Source: a virus. From it: 37,486 nt of DNA. Of the stretch, positions 1-5,486 are shown piece by piece (position 1 is the first letter of the stretch; every line of letters starts with the position of its first letter). Below the pieces are notes generated by a model. It was given only the letters and a program-made list of their open reading frames with translations, did no database searches and had not been told where the DNA came from. Location of the stretch: positions 1 through 37,486 of the IMG/VR virus record IMGVR_UViG_3300029309_000117, one strand, 5' to 3'. The translations under genes and the position numbers were made by a program.

Positions 1-99
1 AATACTATTTCCTGTGTAATTATGTGAAGCGGTATTAACTTCTGTATCTTCCTTGAAAAAAATACTTTTAAATCTGCCTGTGTGTGCGGCTGTGTCTGT
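1..99. repeat. Left copy of 99-bp terminal direct repeat
   Basis: Bases 1-99 are identical to 37388-37486. The repeat lies inside one reading frame that continues correctly across the junction, so it most likely marks closure of a circular assembly (a k-mer-length overlap) rather than a biological terminal repeat. The unique genome length would then be 37387 bp. Confidence 0.95.
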
Positions 100-144
100 A
101 ATTAGTTCACCGCCTAGTGCGTAATCTGGGTCTGCGTTGTACAT
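1..144 (-). CDS. Small phage protein spanning the circular junction, N-terminal part
   Basis: An ATG at 144 opens a frame that runs off the left edge. Joined to the right edge through the 99-bp repeat, it gives a complete 78-residue protein (start MYNADPDYALGG, end GACIAYKV) whose stop overlaps the next start at 37295. It sits between the head-tail connector (148-708) and the head-closure protein, the position of a small head-tail or decoration protein. The sequence is Gly/Thr/Asn-rich and probably beta-structured (TFKAGQTIFGLFTSITLTSG). I do not recognise the family. This entry holds residues 1-48. Confidence 0.75.
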   Translation of the reverse strand, partial: MYNADPDYALGGELITDTAAHTGRFKSIFFKEDTEVNTASHNYTGNSI

Positions 145-147
145 AAT

Positions 148-708
148 TTAACTCCTTTTGATGGAAACATTGCCCGGCGAACTGATTCGCAAGCCTGTGA
201 AATAGCGTTCAAATAATGGCGGAACGCGATCAGCGCCAGTTGATCCGAAAAAGTTTGGCGTTACATTTACAGATCCAACTTGAACATTAGAGAAATCTTC
301 AAGACCACTTAAACCTAATCCATCCCGATTATTATTCAAGTAAACAGCCAATATTGCTTGCGCTCTTTTTACCTGATCTGGGATTTCTGTATCTGTAAAA
401 TAATCTGTTGATATACGAAAAGGAAAACCAACTGCATAAGTATTTACATAAGTATCAGGTTTCCTGACTCCTGTTCGCGGCCATTGTAAAGCCTGTGTAT
501 CTGTTGCCCTTGCTCCAAGAAATCTTTCGCGATCTATACGAACTGTAGCTGTGTATAAGGCGCGGTTTTTATTATCTGTTGTAGAACCATCCCAAGCCGC
601 AACGTCATCATCAAGAACAAGTCCTTCAATAATCGCGTTTGCGTCATCGAGTGTCAAATAACTATTTGCGGTTGCGCTGCCTGCTGTTGCGACTATTGTT
701 ATCGCCAT
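148..708 (-). CDS. Head-tail connector (DnaT-like/adaptor family)
   Basis: A 186-residue protein beginning MAITIVATAGSATANSYLTL. The N-terminal SYLTLDDANAII, the central alpha-helical part with ALQWPRTGV (about residues 74-82), and the position after the capsid gene match the phage 'DnaT-like ssDNA-binding' family. In phages with this layout that family acts as the head-tail adaptor on the portal ring, so DNA binding should not be inferred from the family name. The gene starts 47 bases before the preceding small basic ORF ends and is followed after only 3 bases by the junction gene, so all are probably co-transcribed. Confidence 0.7.
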   Translation of the reverse strand: MAITIVATAGSATANSYLTLDDANAIIEGLVLDDDVAAWDGSTTDNKNRALYTATVRIDRERFLGARATDTQALQWPRTGVRKPDTYVNTYAVGFPFRISTDYFTDTEIPDQVKRAQAILAVYLNNNRDGLGLSGLEDFSNVQVGSVNVTPNFFGSTGADRVPPLFERYFTGLRISSPGNVSIKRS

Positions 709-814
709 TTTCGACCTTTAATTTTGTTTTACGTTTTTTTGTTTTAGTAGGAATAGAAGCCGCCTTTTCAACGGCTTCTTTTTCCCTTATTCGCTTGAAA
801 GCAAATAAACCCAT
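662..814 (-). CDS. Small basic protein, 50 aa
   Basis: An ATG at 814 directly after the decoration gene (stop at 815) opens a 50-residue frame rich in Lys, Arg and Asn (IPTKTKKRKTKLK). It overlaps the connector gene start by 47 bases in another frame. It fills the only gap in this part of the operon and resembles the other tiny basic proteins of the head block, so I consider it likely to be expressed. There is no recognisable domain and its function is unknown. Confidence 0.45.
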   Translation of the reverse strand: MGLFAFKRIREKEAVEKAASIPTKTKKRKTKLKVENGDNNSRNSRQRNRK

Positions 815-1177
815 TTATCCCTTAATTATTTTGTAATTAAGAACAATGGCTTCACTTAATGAACCGCCAGAAACGTTTGTAACTGTGATTGCAAAAGAAC
901 CCGCAGCGATTGTATTAGCCTGAGCAAGATATGAACCCGCTGTGCCGCCGCTTGCGTGATTAACAATAATGTTATCGCTTGCTGTGCAAGTTGAGTTTGT
1001 AACAGCAAAAGAAACTTCAGCCGCAGCCCCAAGAGCCGCATCGTTCATTGTGATAACCCCTGAAGGCTTATTAAGGGTAACTCCTGTACCTTTGTTTGTT
1101 GCCTGTGTTACTGAACCTGTGTCATCGTCAGAATAACCAAGTGCAGAACCCGCAACCGCTTCAAATTGTGATGGCAT
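815..1177 (-). CDS. Putative head decoration/stabilisation protein
   Basis: A 120-residue, Ala/Thr/Ser/Gly-rich, beta-predicted protein (NKGTGVTLNKPSGVITMNDA; ITVTNVSGGSLSEAIVLNYK) placed immediately downstream of the major capsid gene. Small beta-rich proteins in this position commonly decorate or cement HK97-type capsids. I recognise this as a widespread phage family (VTLNK..G.ITMN...L.A..EVSF.VTN) without an assigned function. It sits 12 bases after the capsid gene and has an AAGGAG ribosome site. The decoration role is inferred from position. Confidence 0.6.
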   Translation of the reverse strand: MPSQFEAVAGSALGYSDDDTGSVTQATNKGTGVTLNKPSGVITMNDAALGAAAEVSFAVTNSTCTASDNIIVNHASGGTAGSYLAQANTIAAGSFAITVTNVSGGSLSEAIVLNYKIIKG

Positions 1178-1189
1178 GATTAATTCTCC

Positions 1190-2212
1190 TTAATCTTGGT
1201 TACTTACGTTGGTAATTCTACAAATACCAATGTTTTTTGTCTCAAAAACTTTCGACCAGTTTCCTACAGTTTCGAGTTGCGCTCTTGTTGGGTTTGTAGT
1301 TGTTACAGCCCACTTGCTTCCGACAGGGTGATATGTGTAATGCAAGTCAATAGACATCGCGTCAGACTTTGCAAGAATGTCTCTGTCTGTTTCAGTTTGA
1401 ATCCCTGCCTGCTCGCCCGAAGCTAAAGCTCCCGCTGAAAATGCAAAAGTAGAGTACTCAGTGGAACTTCCGCTTCCTGTGGTTGGCACGTCATCGCTTA
1501 CTATAACTCGAAGCCCCATAAATGTAGGAACTGAAGGGCTGCCGAACGCATTTGCTGTTGTACCAGAAGTTGCGGCTGTATCAGCATCACCATTGTTGTC
1601 ATAAATACGATCAATCGCATTTCTTTCAACTAAGTCATAAAAGATTTTTGAGTGCATTGCTAAAGCTGTAAGCTTTTCGCCCTGATCTCCAAGAATTGCT
1701 CTTGCTCTTGCAATATGACGAGGTGAAAGAGGTGTTGGGCTGTCGCCTGATTCTGAATCAATAGTTAAGCCAAAGAAAGCTGAGTTGCTGTCGTTTGCAT
1801 TGATAGAACCAAATACACCTGAAAGACAAGAGAATAAATCCTTCTGTCTCTGGTTTGCAATATAAGCACCGATCTTCTGACCGATTGCAGCCATAGGATC
1901 AGAACCCGCCGCAAGTGCCGCAAGATCTCTTGCTTCAAATGCGCGACCTCTATGTAAAATTACCCCAATTTGTTGATCGGTAGAAATTTTGCCGGGTGTT
2001 AATGATGAAGAATCTGAAAGAACTTCAAAGTCACCTGAAAGATTCGCTGAGTAAAAAGGAATTTTCACGAAATCCCCCCCCTCAGTAGCATTTAGCTCCG
2101 CCAAAGGTTGAACCACACCGCTCGCCAAGAACGCGTCTCGTGCGGTTGTCTGTTCAATAATGTATGGCGTGAAAATTTCAGGAATTATGATATCTGAGCG
2201 TAAAACCGCCAT
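1190..2212 (-). CDS. Major capsid protein (HK97-fold)
   Basis: A 340-residue protein starting MAVLRSDIIIPEIF. Its size, its place after scaffold and before decoration/connectors, and its composition fit a HK97-fold coat protein. Recognisable features are an N-terminal arm (PEIFTPYIIEQTTARDAF), a loop segment (GGDFVKIPFYSANLSGDFEV) and conserved helices around SPRHIARARAILGDQGEKL. There is no N-terminal protease or delta domain, consistent with the separate scaffold gene. The start has a TAGGAG-type ribosome site. The 97-base spacer upstream holds two small hairpins. Family identity is from sequence character and synteny, without a database check. Confidence 0.8.
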   Translation of the reverse strand: MAVLRSDIIIPEIFTPYIIEQTTARDAFLASGVVQPLAELNATEGGDFVKIPFYSANLSGDFEVLSDSSSLTPGKISTDQQIGVILHRGRAFEARDLAALAAGSDPMAAIGQKIGAYIANQRQKDLFSCLSGVFGSINANDSNSAFFGLTIDSESGDSPTPLSPRHIARARAILGDQGEKLTALAMHSKIFYDLVERNAIDRIYDNNGDADTAATSGTTANAFGSPSVPTFMGLRVIVSDDVPTTGSGSSTEYSTFAFSAGALASGEQAGIQTETDRDILAKSDAMSIDLHYTYHPVGSKWAVTTTNPTRAQLETVGNWSKVFETKNIGICRITNVSNQD

Positions 2213-2244
2213 AGATAACTCCTATAAAAATTGTTTAGCAGTAT

Positions 2245-2275
2245 GGGCGCAGCCCTTGGTATTCTCAGCGCAGCT
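2245..2275 (-). other. Paired mini-hairpins in the capsid gene leader
   Basis: In the 97-base spacer between scaffold and capsid genes, the minus strand carries AGCTGCGCT and GGGCTGCGCCC. Both are short inverted repeats with a TGC loop and share GCTGCGC. They could stabilise or process the capsid mRNA, or be a weak attenuator. No run of U follows, so a classical terminator is unlikely. The rest of the spacer is AT-rich and holds nothing else I can name. Confidence 0.3.
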
Positions 2276-2309
2276 TTGAATAGTTATTTATATATTACCC
2301 TGATTTTTG

Positions 2310-3029
2310 TTATTTGTAATTCTTTGCGATCTCTTTTGCCTTTAACCAACCTTCGCGGCCATATCTTTTAAATATTTCATGTTCAACAGTGTGTTCGCCA
2401 TTAGCTAATCTTCGCATTAACTCAGGGTCAAACTCTCCTGAAGTTGCAGGGGTTCCGCCTGTTCTGGCGATCGGTGCGCCTGTTCCCTGTGCGGGTTGAC
2501 TTTTTAACAAATAAGCGTGATCTTTTGCCAAAGAATTTTTTGCCCATTCTGTAACATTGTGACGATCATAACCATCAATAACGACAGGTTTTCCATCCCT
2601 TAACTCTGTTCTGCCTTTTAAAAAGTTATCAAAGACAAGTTTTGGATTGTGTGTGACTTCTGCAAGCGCCTGTATAGCGGGTGAAACTAATTCCAGTTCG
2701 CTTATCCTTGCTTTTAGCTCTTCAATCTCCTTGTCCTTTGCTGCGCTTCTTTCGCGGAATTGTTCTTCAAGTTGATTTTTTGCTTCAGTGTATTTTCCTT
2801 GTTTTTCAAGATTTGCCTGTTCAGCATTATTTTTAAAATCAATCAAGGCTTGAACATCTACACCTTCAGGAAGGCTTTGAAGTGTTTTATCAACCTTTTG
2901 AAATTTTTTCTTTTCGTCAAGTAATTCTCTATTTTTTCTGTCTAATGCTTCTATTCTATTTAGAAGTTCTTGTTCTTTGGCGTTTGTTTGTTCAGGCGCC
3001 GCAAGCTCCTGATTTTGTTCTTCTGACAT
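2310..3029 (-). CDS. Capsid scaffold protein
   Basis: A 239-residue, highly charged, Glu/Lys/Gln-rich protein. Residues about 17-115 form a long predicted coiled coil (QELLNRIEALDRKNRELLDE...; EEQFRERSAAKDKEIEELKA). A flexible Gly/Pro linker follows at about 180-200 (QGTGAPIARTGGTPATSGEF), and then a basic C-terminal helix pair (REGWLKAKEIAKNYK), the typical capsid-binding end of scaffolds. It lies directly upstream of the major capsid gene. No protease domain is seen here or next to it, so scaffold removal probably does not use a dedicated gene nearby. Confidence 0.8.
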   Translation of the reverse strand: MSEEQNQELAAPEQTNAKEQELLNRIEALDRKNRELLDEKKKFQKVDKTLQSLPEGVDVQALIDFKNNAEQANLEKQGKYTEAKNQLEEQFRERSAAKDKEIEELKARISELELVSPAIQALAEVTHNPKLVFDNFLKGRTELRDGKPVVIDGYDRHNVTEWAKNSLAKDHAYLLKSQPAQGTGAPIARTGGTPATSGEFDPELMRRLANGEHTVEHEIFKRYGREGWLKAKEIAKNYK

Positions 3030-3061
3030 AAACCCGCAGGGTTGATTAATTTAAATATATC

Positions 3062-3349
3062 TTACCTTGACCACTTAGTTTTGTCAGCCCAGAAGGCCGC
3101 GGACATTTTTCCCTTTGCAATATTTTTTGCGTGTCTTGCTTTAAAACTTTTTCTTTTTGCTTTATCTGCGTCTGATTCTCCTTTTCTTGGCGGTTTTGTA
3201 TCTGCGCCTTGTTGTCCAAATCTAATTAATTTTACTTTGTCACCTTCTTTAGCAAGTACAATATGTGATTTTGTAGGATGCGAAGGCGTTCTTTTAGGTT
3301 TGTTAAAAGCTGTTAATCCATATCTTTTTAATCGCGGGTCTTTGCTCAT
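3062..3349 (-). CDS. Basic conserved phage protein (DUF6321-like), 95 aa
   Basis: A 95-residue protein of strongly basic composition: MSKDPRLKRYGLTAFNKPKR, a central KSHIVLAKEGDKVKLIRFGQ and a C-terminal RHAKNIAKGKMSAAFWADK. I recognise this pattern (RTPSHP.KSHIV.AKEG..K..RFG.QG; SFKARH.KNI.KGKMSAA.WA) as a conserved phage family that I associate with DUF6321. Its function is unknown. It is the last of a coupled set of small basic genes running into the scaffold gene, so a structural or DNA-binding head role is possible. The start overlaps the previous stop as ATGA. Confidence 0.7.
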   Translation of the reverse strand: MSKDPRLKRYGLTAFNKPKRTPSHPTKSHIVLAKEGDKVKLIRFGQQGADTKPPRKGESDADKAKRKSFKARHAKNIAKGKMSAAFWADKTKWSR

Positions 3350-3501
3350 TTGCCTTTTTTACTCATAGCCATTCTGTGAGCCTGTGTAAAACTCATACCT
3401 TCGCGCATCTTTCTTTTCATATAATCCATGTGCGCTTTTGTATGCCCATGTGTTTCCTGATGCCTTTTTAAGGTGTTTTTCTGGCGTGTTGTTAATTTCA
3501 T
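3346..3501 (-). CDS. Small Lys/Met/His-rich protein, 51 aa
   Basis: An ATG at 3501 overlaps the previous gene's stop (ATGA), and its own stop overlaps the next start at 3349 (ATGA), so coupling is strong on both sides. The protein starts MKLTTRQKNTLKRHQETHGH and ends MSFTQAHRMAMSKKGK. It is helical and basic with several His and Met. The 'HGHTKAHMDYMKRKMREG' segment is typical of tiny phage head-block proteins of unknown role. Confidence 0.75.
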   Translation of the reverse strand: MKLTTRQKNTLKRHQETHGHTKAHMDYMKRKMREGMSFTQAHRMAMSKKGK

Positions 3502-3755
3502 TTTCTTCTCATAATATCAGCATCAGCTTTTCTTGCGCCGCCTTTGCCTGAAATAAAACTATTAACGCGACCCATTGCCCAAGCCGCCATTGAAACATTT
3601 CTTGACCCGCCTGATAAATAGGCACCCTGTCCGCGTCTATAAACAGCTTTTAACTGAGTCAGCGTAAATCTTGAATTTTTAGCTTTTTCTCTAAGATTTT
3701 TTTCTACTGCGGCGCTTAGTGGTTTTGCGGCGGGTTTTCTTTTTTTTGGTGCCAT
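3498..3755 (-). CDS. DUF5824-like small phage protein, 85 aa
   Basis: An 85-residue basic protein with the conserved core FTLTQLKAVYRRGQGAYLSG followed by VSMAAWAMGRVNSFISG and a closing DADIM. I recognise this core as the DUF5824 family of phage proteins (function unknown). The N-terminus (MAPKKRKPAAKP) is Lys/Pro-rich. The gene starts 65 bases inside the 3' end of the upstream basic gene, a longer overlap than elsewhere in the operon. Confidence 0.75.
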   Translation of the reverse strand: MAPKKRKPAAKPLSAAVEKNLREKAKNSRFTLTQLKAVYRRGQGAYLSGGSRNVSMAAWAMGRVNSFISGKGGARKADADIMRRK

Positions 3756-3936
3756 CTTGATTTACTCTTGATTTTTGAACAGCTTTAATATCAATAAACT
3801 CACCGCGCTTGTAGGCTTCAGAAGTTCTTTTAATTTCTGCCGCCTTCGCACCTCTATTCTTTGCCCCTGAAAGATACTTTTTCGGGACTCCTGTCTTTTT
3901 GTCCTTGGCGACTTTTCTGAAGCGTCTGCGGGGCAT
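3691..3936 (-). CDS. Arg/Lys-rich small phage protein, 81 aa
   Basis: An 81-residue very basic protein: MPRRRFRKVAKDKKTG, then VPKKYLSGAKNRGAKAAEIK and a C-terminal tail almost entirely of Lys/Arg/Thr/Ser. It resembles a conserved small family I have seen in marine phages (KKYLSGAKN..A.A.EIKRT...Y..G). The composition suggests nucleic-acid binding, for instance to packaged DNA. Its start overlaps the previous stop as TAATG at 3936-3938. Confidence 0.7.
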   Translation of the reverse strand: MPRRRFRKVAKDKKTGVPKKYLSGAKNRGAKAAEIKRTSEAYKRGEFIDIKAVQKSRVNQDGTKKKKTRRKTTKRRSRKKS

Positions 3937-4031
3937 TAGGACTCTTCAGATTTAGCTTTTGACTTCTTTTCCTTCGGCTTTGATTCTGAACCTTTCATGT
4001 CGTTGAGTTTTTCAAATAATCCTTTAGCCAT
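3936..4031 (-). CDS. Tiny Lys/Glu-rich protein, 31 aa
   Basis: An ATG at 4031 (overlapping the previous stop, TAATG) encodes MAKGLFEKLNDMKGSESKPK and a Lys/Ser/Glu tail. It ends in a TAA that overlaps the next ATG at 3936. Exact overlaps on both sides and a GGAGG-type ribosome site inside the preceding gene support expression. Function unknown. Confidence 0.65.
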   Translation of the reverse strand: MAKGLFEKLNDMKGSESKPKEKKSKAKSEES

Positions 4032-4105
4032 TACTTTTTACCTCCCTTTTTTTTCTTTTTCTTTTTAGGCTTCATAGATGAGCCGTAACCGATTCCCTTG
4101 GGCAT
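4031..4105 (-). CDS. Poly-lysine micro-protein, 24 aa
   Basis: The first gene of the basic set: MPKGIGYGSSMKPKKKKKKK then GGKK. The MP.GIGYG start followed by a Lys run is a form I have seen repeatedly as a tiny gene in phage head operons. Its stop overlaps the next start (TAATG at 4031). It is too short for a fold, so a disordered DNA-condensing or scaffold-binding peptide is a guess. Confidence 0.6.
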   Translation of the reverse strand: MPKGIGYGSSMKPKKKKKKKGGKK

Positions 4106-4115
4106 GACTTACATT

Positions 4116-4130
4116 TATAAGTAACTTATA
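4116..4130. promoter_or_regulatory. Perfect 7-1-7 palindrome between divergent genes
   Basis: TATAAGTAACTTATA is an exact inverted repeat around a single central base, lying between the minus-strand basic operon (start 4105) and the plus-strand gene at 4191. Its location 10 bases upstream of the minus-strand start and next to a TATACT (4127-4132) suggests an operator or overlapping divergent promoter elements. No clear -35 box is visible. Confidence 0.4.
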
Positions 4131-4190
4131 CTAGAATAACCTTGAATGAGGTAAAAAACATTGTTATCTGCAAAAAGGATGCAAACAATA

Positions 4191-4358
4191 ATGAATGAAG
4201 TTGTTTTGAACATCGCGCCAGAACCTAACGAATCAGCAGAAGCGAAAAAGTTTAGACAGGAAATTATACAAGATATTGAAAACGCGGAAATAATAGCAAA
4301 AGAAAAAAACCTTGAAGGTTGGTATGTAGATTATACTCCAGAATTTCCACAGATATAG
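4191..4358 (+). CDS. Small acidic protein, 55 aa
   Basis: The only plus-strand gene in the virion block. I take the ATG at 4191 (MNEVVLNIAPEPNESAEAKK) because AAAAAGGA lies 11 bases upstream. An in-frame ATG at 4179 would overlap that site. The protein is Glu-rich with one predicted helix (KKFRQEIIQDIENAEIIAKE) and an aromatic end (GWYVDYTPEFPQI). It is convergent with the 4403-4855 gene, with a terminator between them. Unknown family. Confidence 0.55.
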   Translation: MNEVVLNIAPEPNESAEAKKFRQEIIQDIENAEIIAKEKNLEGWYVDYTPEFPQI

Positions 4359-4363
4359 ATACT

Positions 4364-4383
4364 AAAAAACCCCCTTTCGGGGG
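4364..4383 (-). terminator. Rho-independent terminator
   Basis: On the minus strand CCCCC-GAAA-GGGGG is followed by six U, a textbook intrinsic terminator with a GAAA tetraloop, 20 bases after the 4403-4855 gene. It isolates that gene from the basic-protein operon. On the plus strand the same stem follows the 4191-4358 gene but is trailed by CTGTAAAA rather than a U run, so it would work less well there. Confidence 0.85.
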
Positions 4384-4402
4384 CTGTAAAATTTAAAAAC
4401 TA

Positions 4403-4855
4403 TTAAAGATATAAGTAACCAGTAAATCCGCCATCATTGCCTGCACGTTGTAAAACTGTTTCTGTCTGGGTAAGGATGTTATACCTTACGCCTTTCGCGG
4501 GGCTACTCCAAGCTGCGGCCTTGAAAACATCGCCTGTGTTCTTATCAATGAAAGCGTGAACACTTGCGGCAACATAACCCGCAGGGGCGGCGTTGATTCT
4601 GCCAAATTGTGCATCGTCTTTGTATTCCATAACAACAACTTTCAAATATCTTTTGCCGATGATGAAAGTGAAATAATCAGGATGATCTTCTGGCTTATAG
4701 TTGCCGTTTTCATCTAAATAAAGATCGCTGTAGTTTCCATCTTCTTTATCAAAACGAATCTTTTTCATCCATCCCGCTCTAGCTTCTGTAAGAGTTTCGC
4801 AAAGCTGTTGAGCTAACTTTTGAACTTGTTCTGTTTGTGTTGTTATAGTTGTCAT
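4403..4855 (-). CDS. Conserved phage protein of unknown function, 150 aa
   Basis: A 150-residue protein. The N-terminal helix (residues 1-25) precedes a predicted alpha/beta domain with GKRYLKVVVMEY (about 67-78) and the conserved-looking VHAFIDKNTGDVFKAAAWSS (about 99-118) leading to GVRYNIL. I recognise 'HAF.D..TGDV.K...W..PAKGVR.N' from many unrelated phages, where it remains uncharacterised. It is a single-gene transcript with its own consensus promoter and SD-less leader (4856-4925) and its own terminator, so it is independent of the structural operon although embedded in it. Confidence 0.75.
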   Translation of the reverse strand: MTTITTQTEQVQKLAQQLCETLTEARAGWMKKIRFDKEDGNYSDLYLDENGNYKPEDHPDYFTFIIGKRYLKVVVMEYKDDAQFGRINAAPAGYVAASVHAFIDKNTGDVFKAAAWSSPAKGVRYNILTQTETVLQRAGNDGGFTGYLYL

Positions 4856-4925
4856 TTGTTTAGTTGGTTTGTTTAGTTGGTTTGTTTAACAATCTTATTA
4901 TAATAAAATTAAAAGGGGTTGTCAA
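4856..4925 (-). promoter_or_regulatory. Consensus promoter with SD-less A/C-rich leader (copy 6)
   Basis: The minus strand has TTGACA (4925-4920), a 17-bp spacer and TATAAT (4902-4897). A leader follows in which CAAACCAACTAAA occurs twice in tandem immediately before the ATG at 4855. No Shine-Dalgarno sequence is present. The tandem unit makes this leader about 14 bases longer than copies 2, 3 and 5. Confidence 0.85.
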
Positions 4926-4929
4926 GCCC

Positions 4930-5289
4930 CTAGAAATTGTAATCGTGAAACTTGCGCCATCCTTGGTTAATAACTGTGCGCCTGTTGCTTCCTTTCAAGT
5001 ACCATTCGTTGTCTTTGCCAAGATATGCTTCTTGAATAGCGCCTTTAGGATTTTCTGTGATAATCCATCTTTGCTCATTGTTGTTTGTGCAATGCGCGGC
5101 GAATCCTCCGATGATCTGTTTAGGTTTCCAAGTAGGGTCAAGCTTGGCGTTTGCTTGTTGAATCTTGATGCGCTTGCCTTTTCTTTCGATAACTGTGAAA
5201 GGGTCAACGTCTGTGTAGTAACAGATGTTCACCTGATCGCCGACCTGAAAGTCTTTGTGATCGGCGGGAACTGTGTAAGGTTTGAACAT
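4930..5289 (-). CDS. Conserved phage protein with SH3-like N-terminus, 119 aa
   Basis: A 119-residue protein. The N-terminal VGDQVNICYYTDVDPFTVIE (about 16-35) and KGKRIKIQQANAKLDP form a small beta-barrel-like segment. The C-terminal EWYLKGSNRRTV...W.KFHDYNF is an aromatic/basic end. This two-part pattern (GD.V.I.Y..D..P.TVIE...K.I.IQ ... R.W..F.DY.F) occurs in many phages as a hypothetical protein. Its ATG overlaps the stop of the 46-residue gene upstream and is preceded by GGGAGG, so it is the second gene of the promoter at 5430-5485. Confidence 0.7.
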   Translation of the reverse strand: MFKPYTVPADHKDFQVGDQVNICYYTDVDPFTVIERKGKRIKIQQANAKLDPTWKPKQIIGGFAAHCTNNNEQRWIITENPKGAIQEAYLGKDNEWYLKGSNRRTVINQGWRKFHDYNF

Positions 5290-5429
5290 TATGCAACCTC
5301 CCTTCTTTCTGCAACTGCAAGAGCCTTTTCAAGATCACCAGTTGGAAGGCCGTTTTCTTCACAGAAGTTGATAGCTTTGTAAAGAGCGGTCATTGCTTCT
5401 TTTTCGTAGAGAGTGTAAGGATTGTTCAT
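5289..5429 (-). CDS. Small helical protein, 46 aa
   Basis: An ATG at 5429 starts MNNPYTLYEKEAMTALYKAI and the gene ends in TAATG overlapping the next gene. It is predicted wholly helical and acidic (CEENGLPTGDLEKALAVAER). It is the leading gene of a two-gene transcript driven by the consensus promoter just upstream and has no Shine-Dalgarno site, in contrast to its downstream partner. I do not recognise the family. Confidence 0.7.
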   Translation of the reverse strand: MNNPYTLYEKEAMTALYKAINFCEENGLPTGDLEKALAVAERREVA

Positions 5430-5485
5430 TTGGTTTGATTGGTTTCGTACAATTTTATTATAATAAGATTAATTATATTTGTCAA
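5430..5485 (-). promoter_or_regulatory. Consensus promoter with SD-less A/C-rich leader (copy 5)
   Basis: The minus strand has TTGACA (5485-5480), a 17-bp spacer, TATAAT (5462-5457), then a leader ending GAAACCAATCAAACCAA-ATG. The distance from the first base of the -10 box to the ATG is 33 bases, the same as in copies 2 and 3 on the plus strand. Confidence 0.88.
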
Positions 5486-5486
5486 G

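Noticed and set aside
1-99. A true biological direct terminal repeat
   Set aside because: The length equals a common assembler k-mer and the repeat lies inside a gene that reads through the joined ends. Coverage data would be needed to decide otherwise.
4864-5382. 172-residue plus-strand frame with hydrophobic segments
   Set aside because: It runs antisense across the promoter at 4856-4925, the 4930-5289 gene and part of the next one, and has no ribosome site. The opposite-strand genes have coupled starts and a recognisable pattern.
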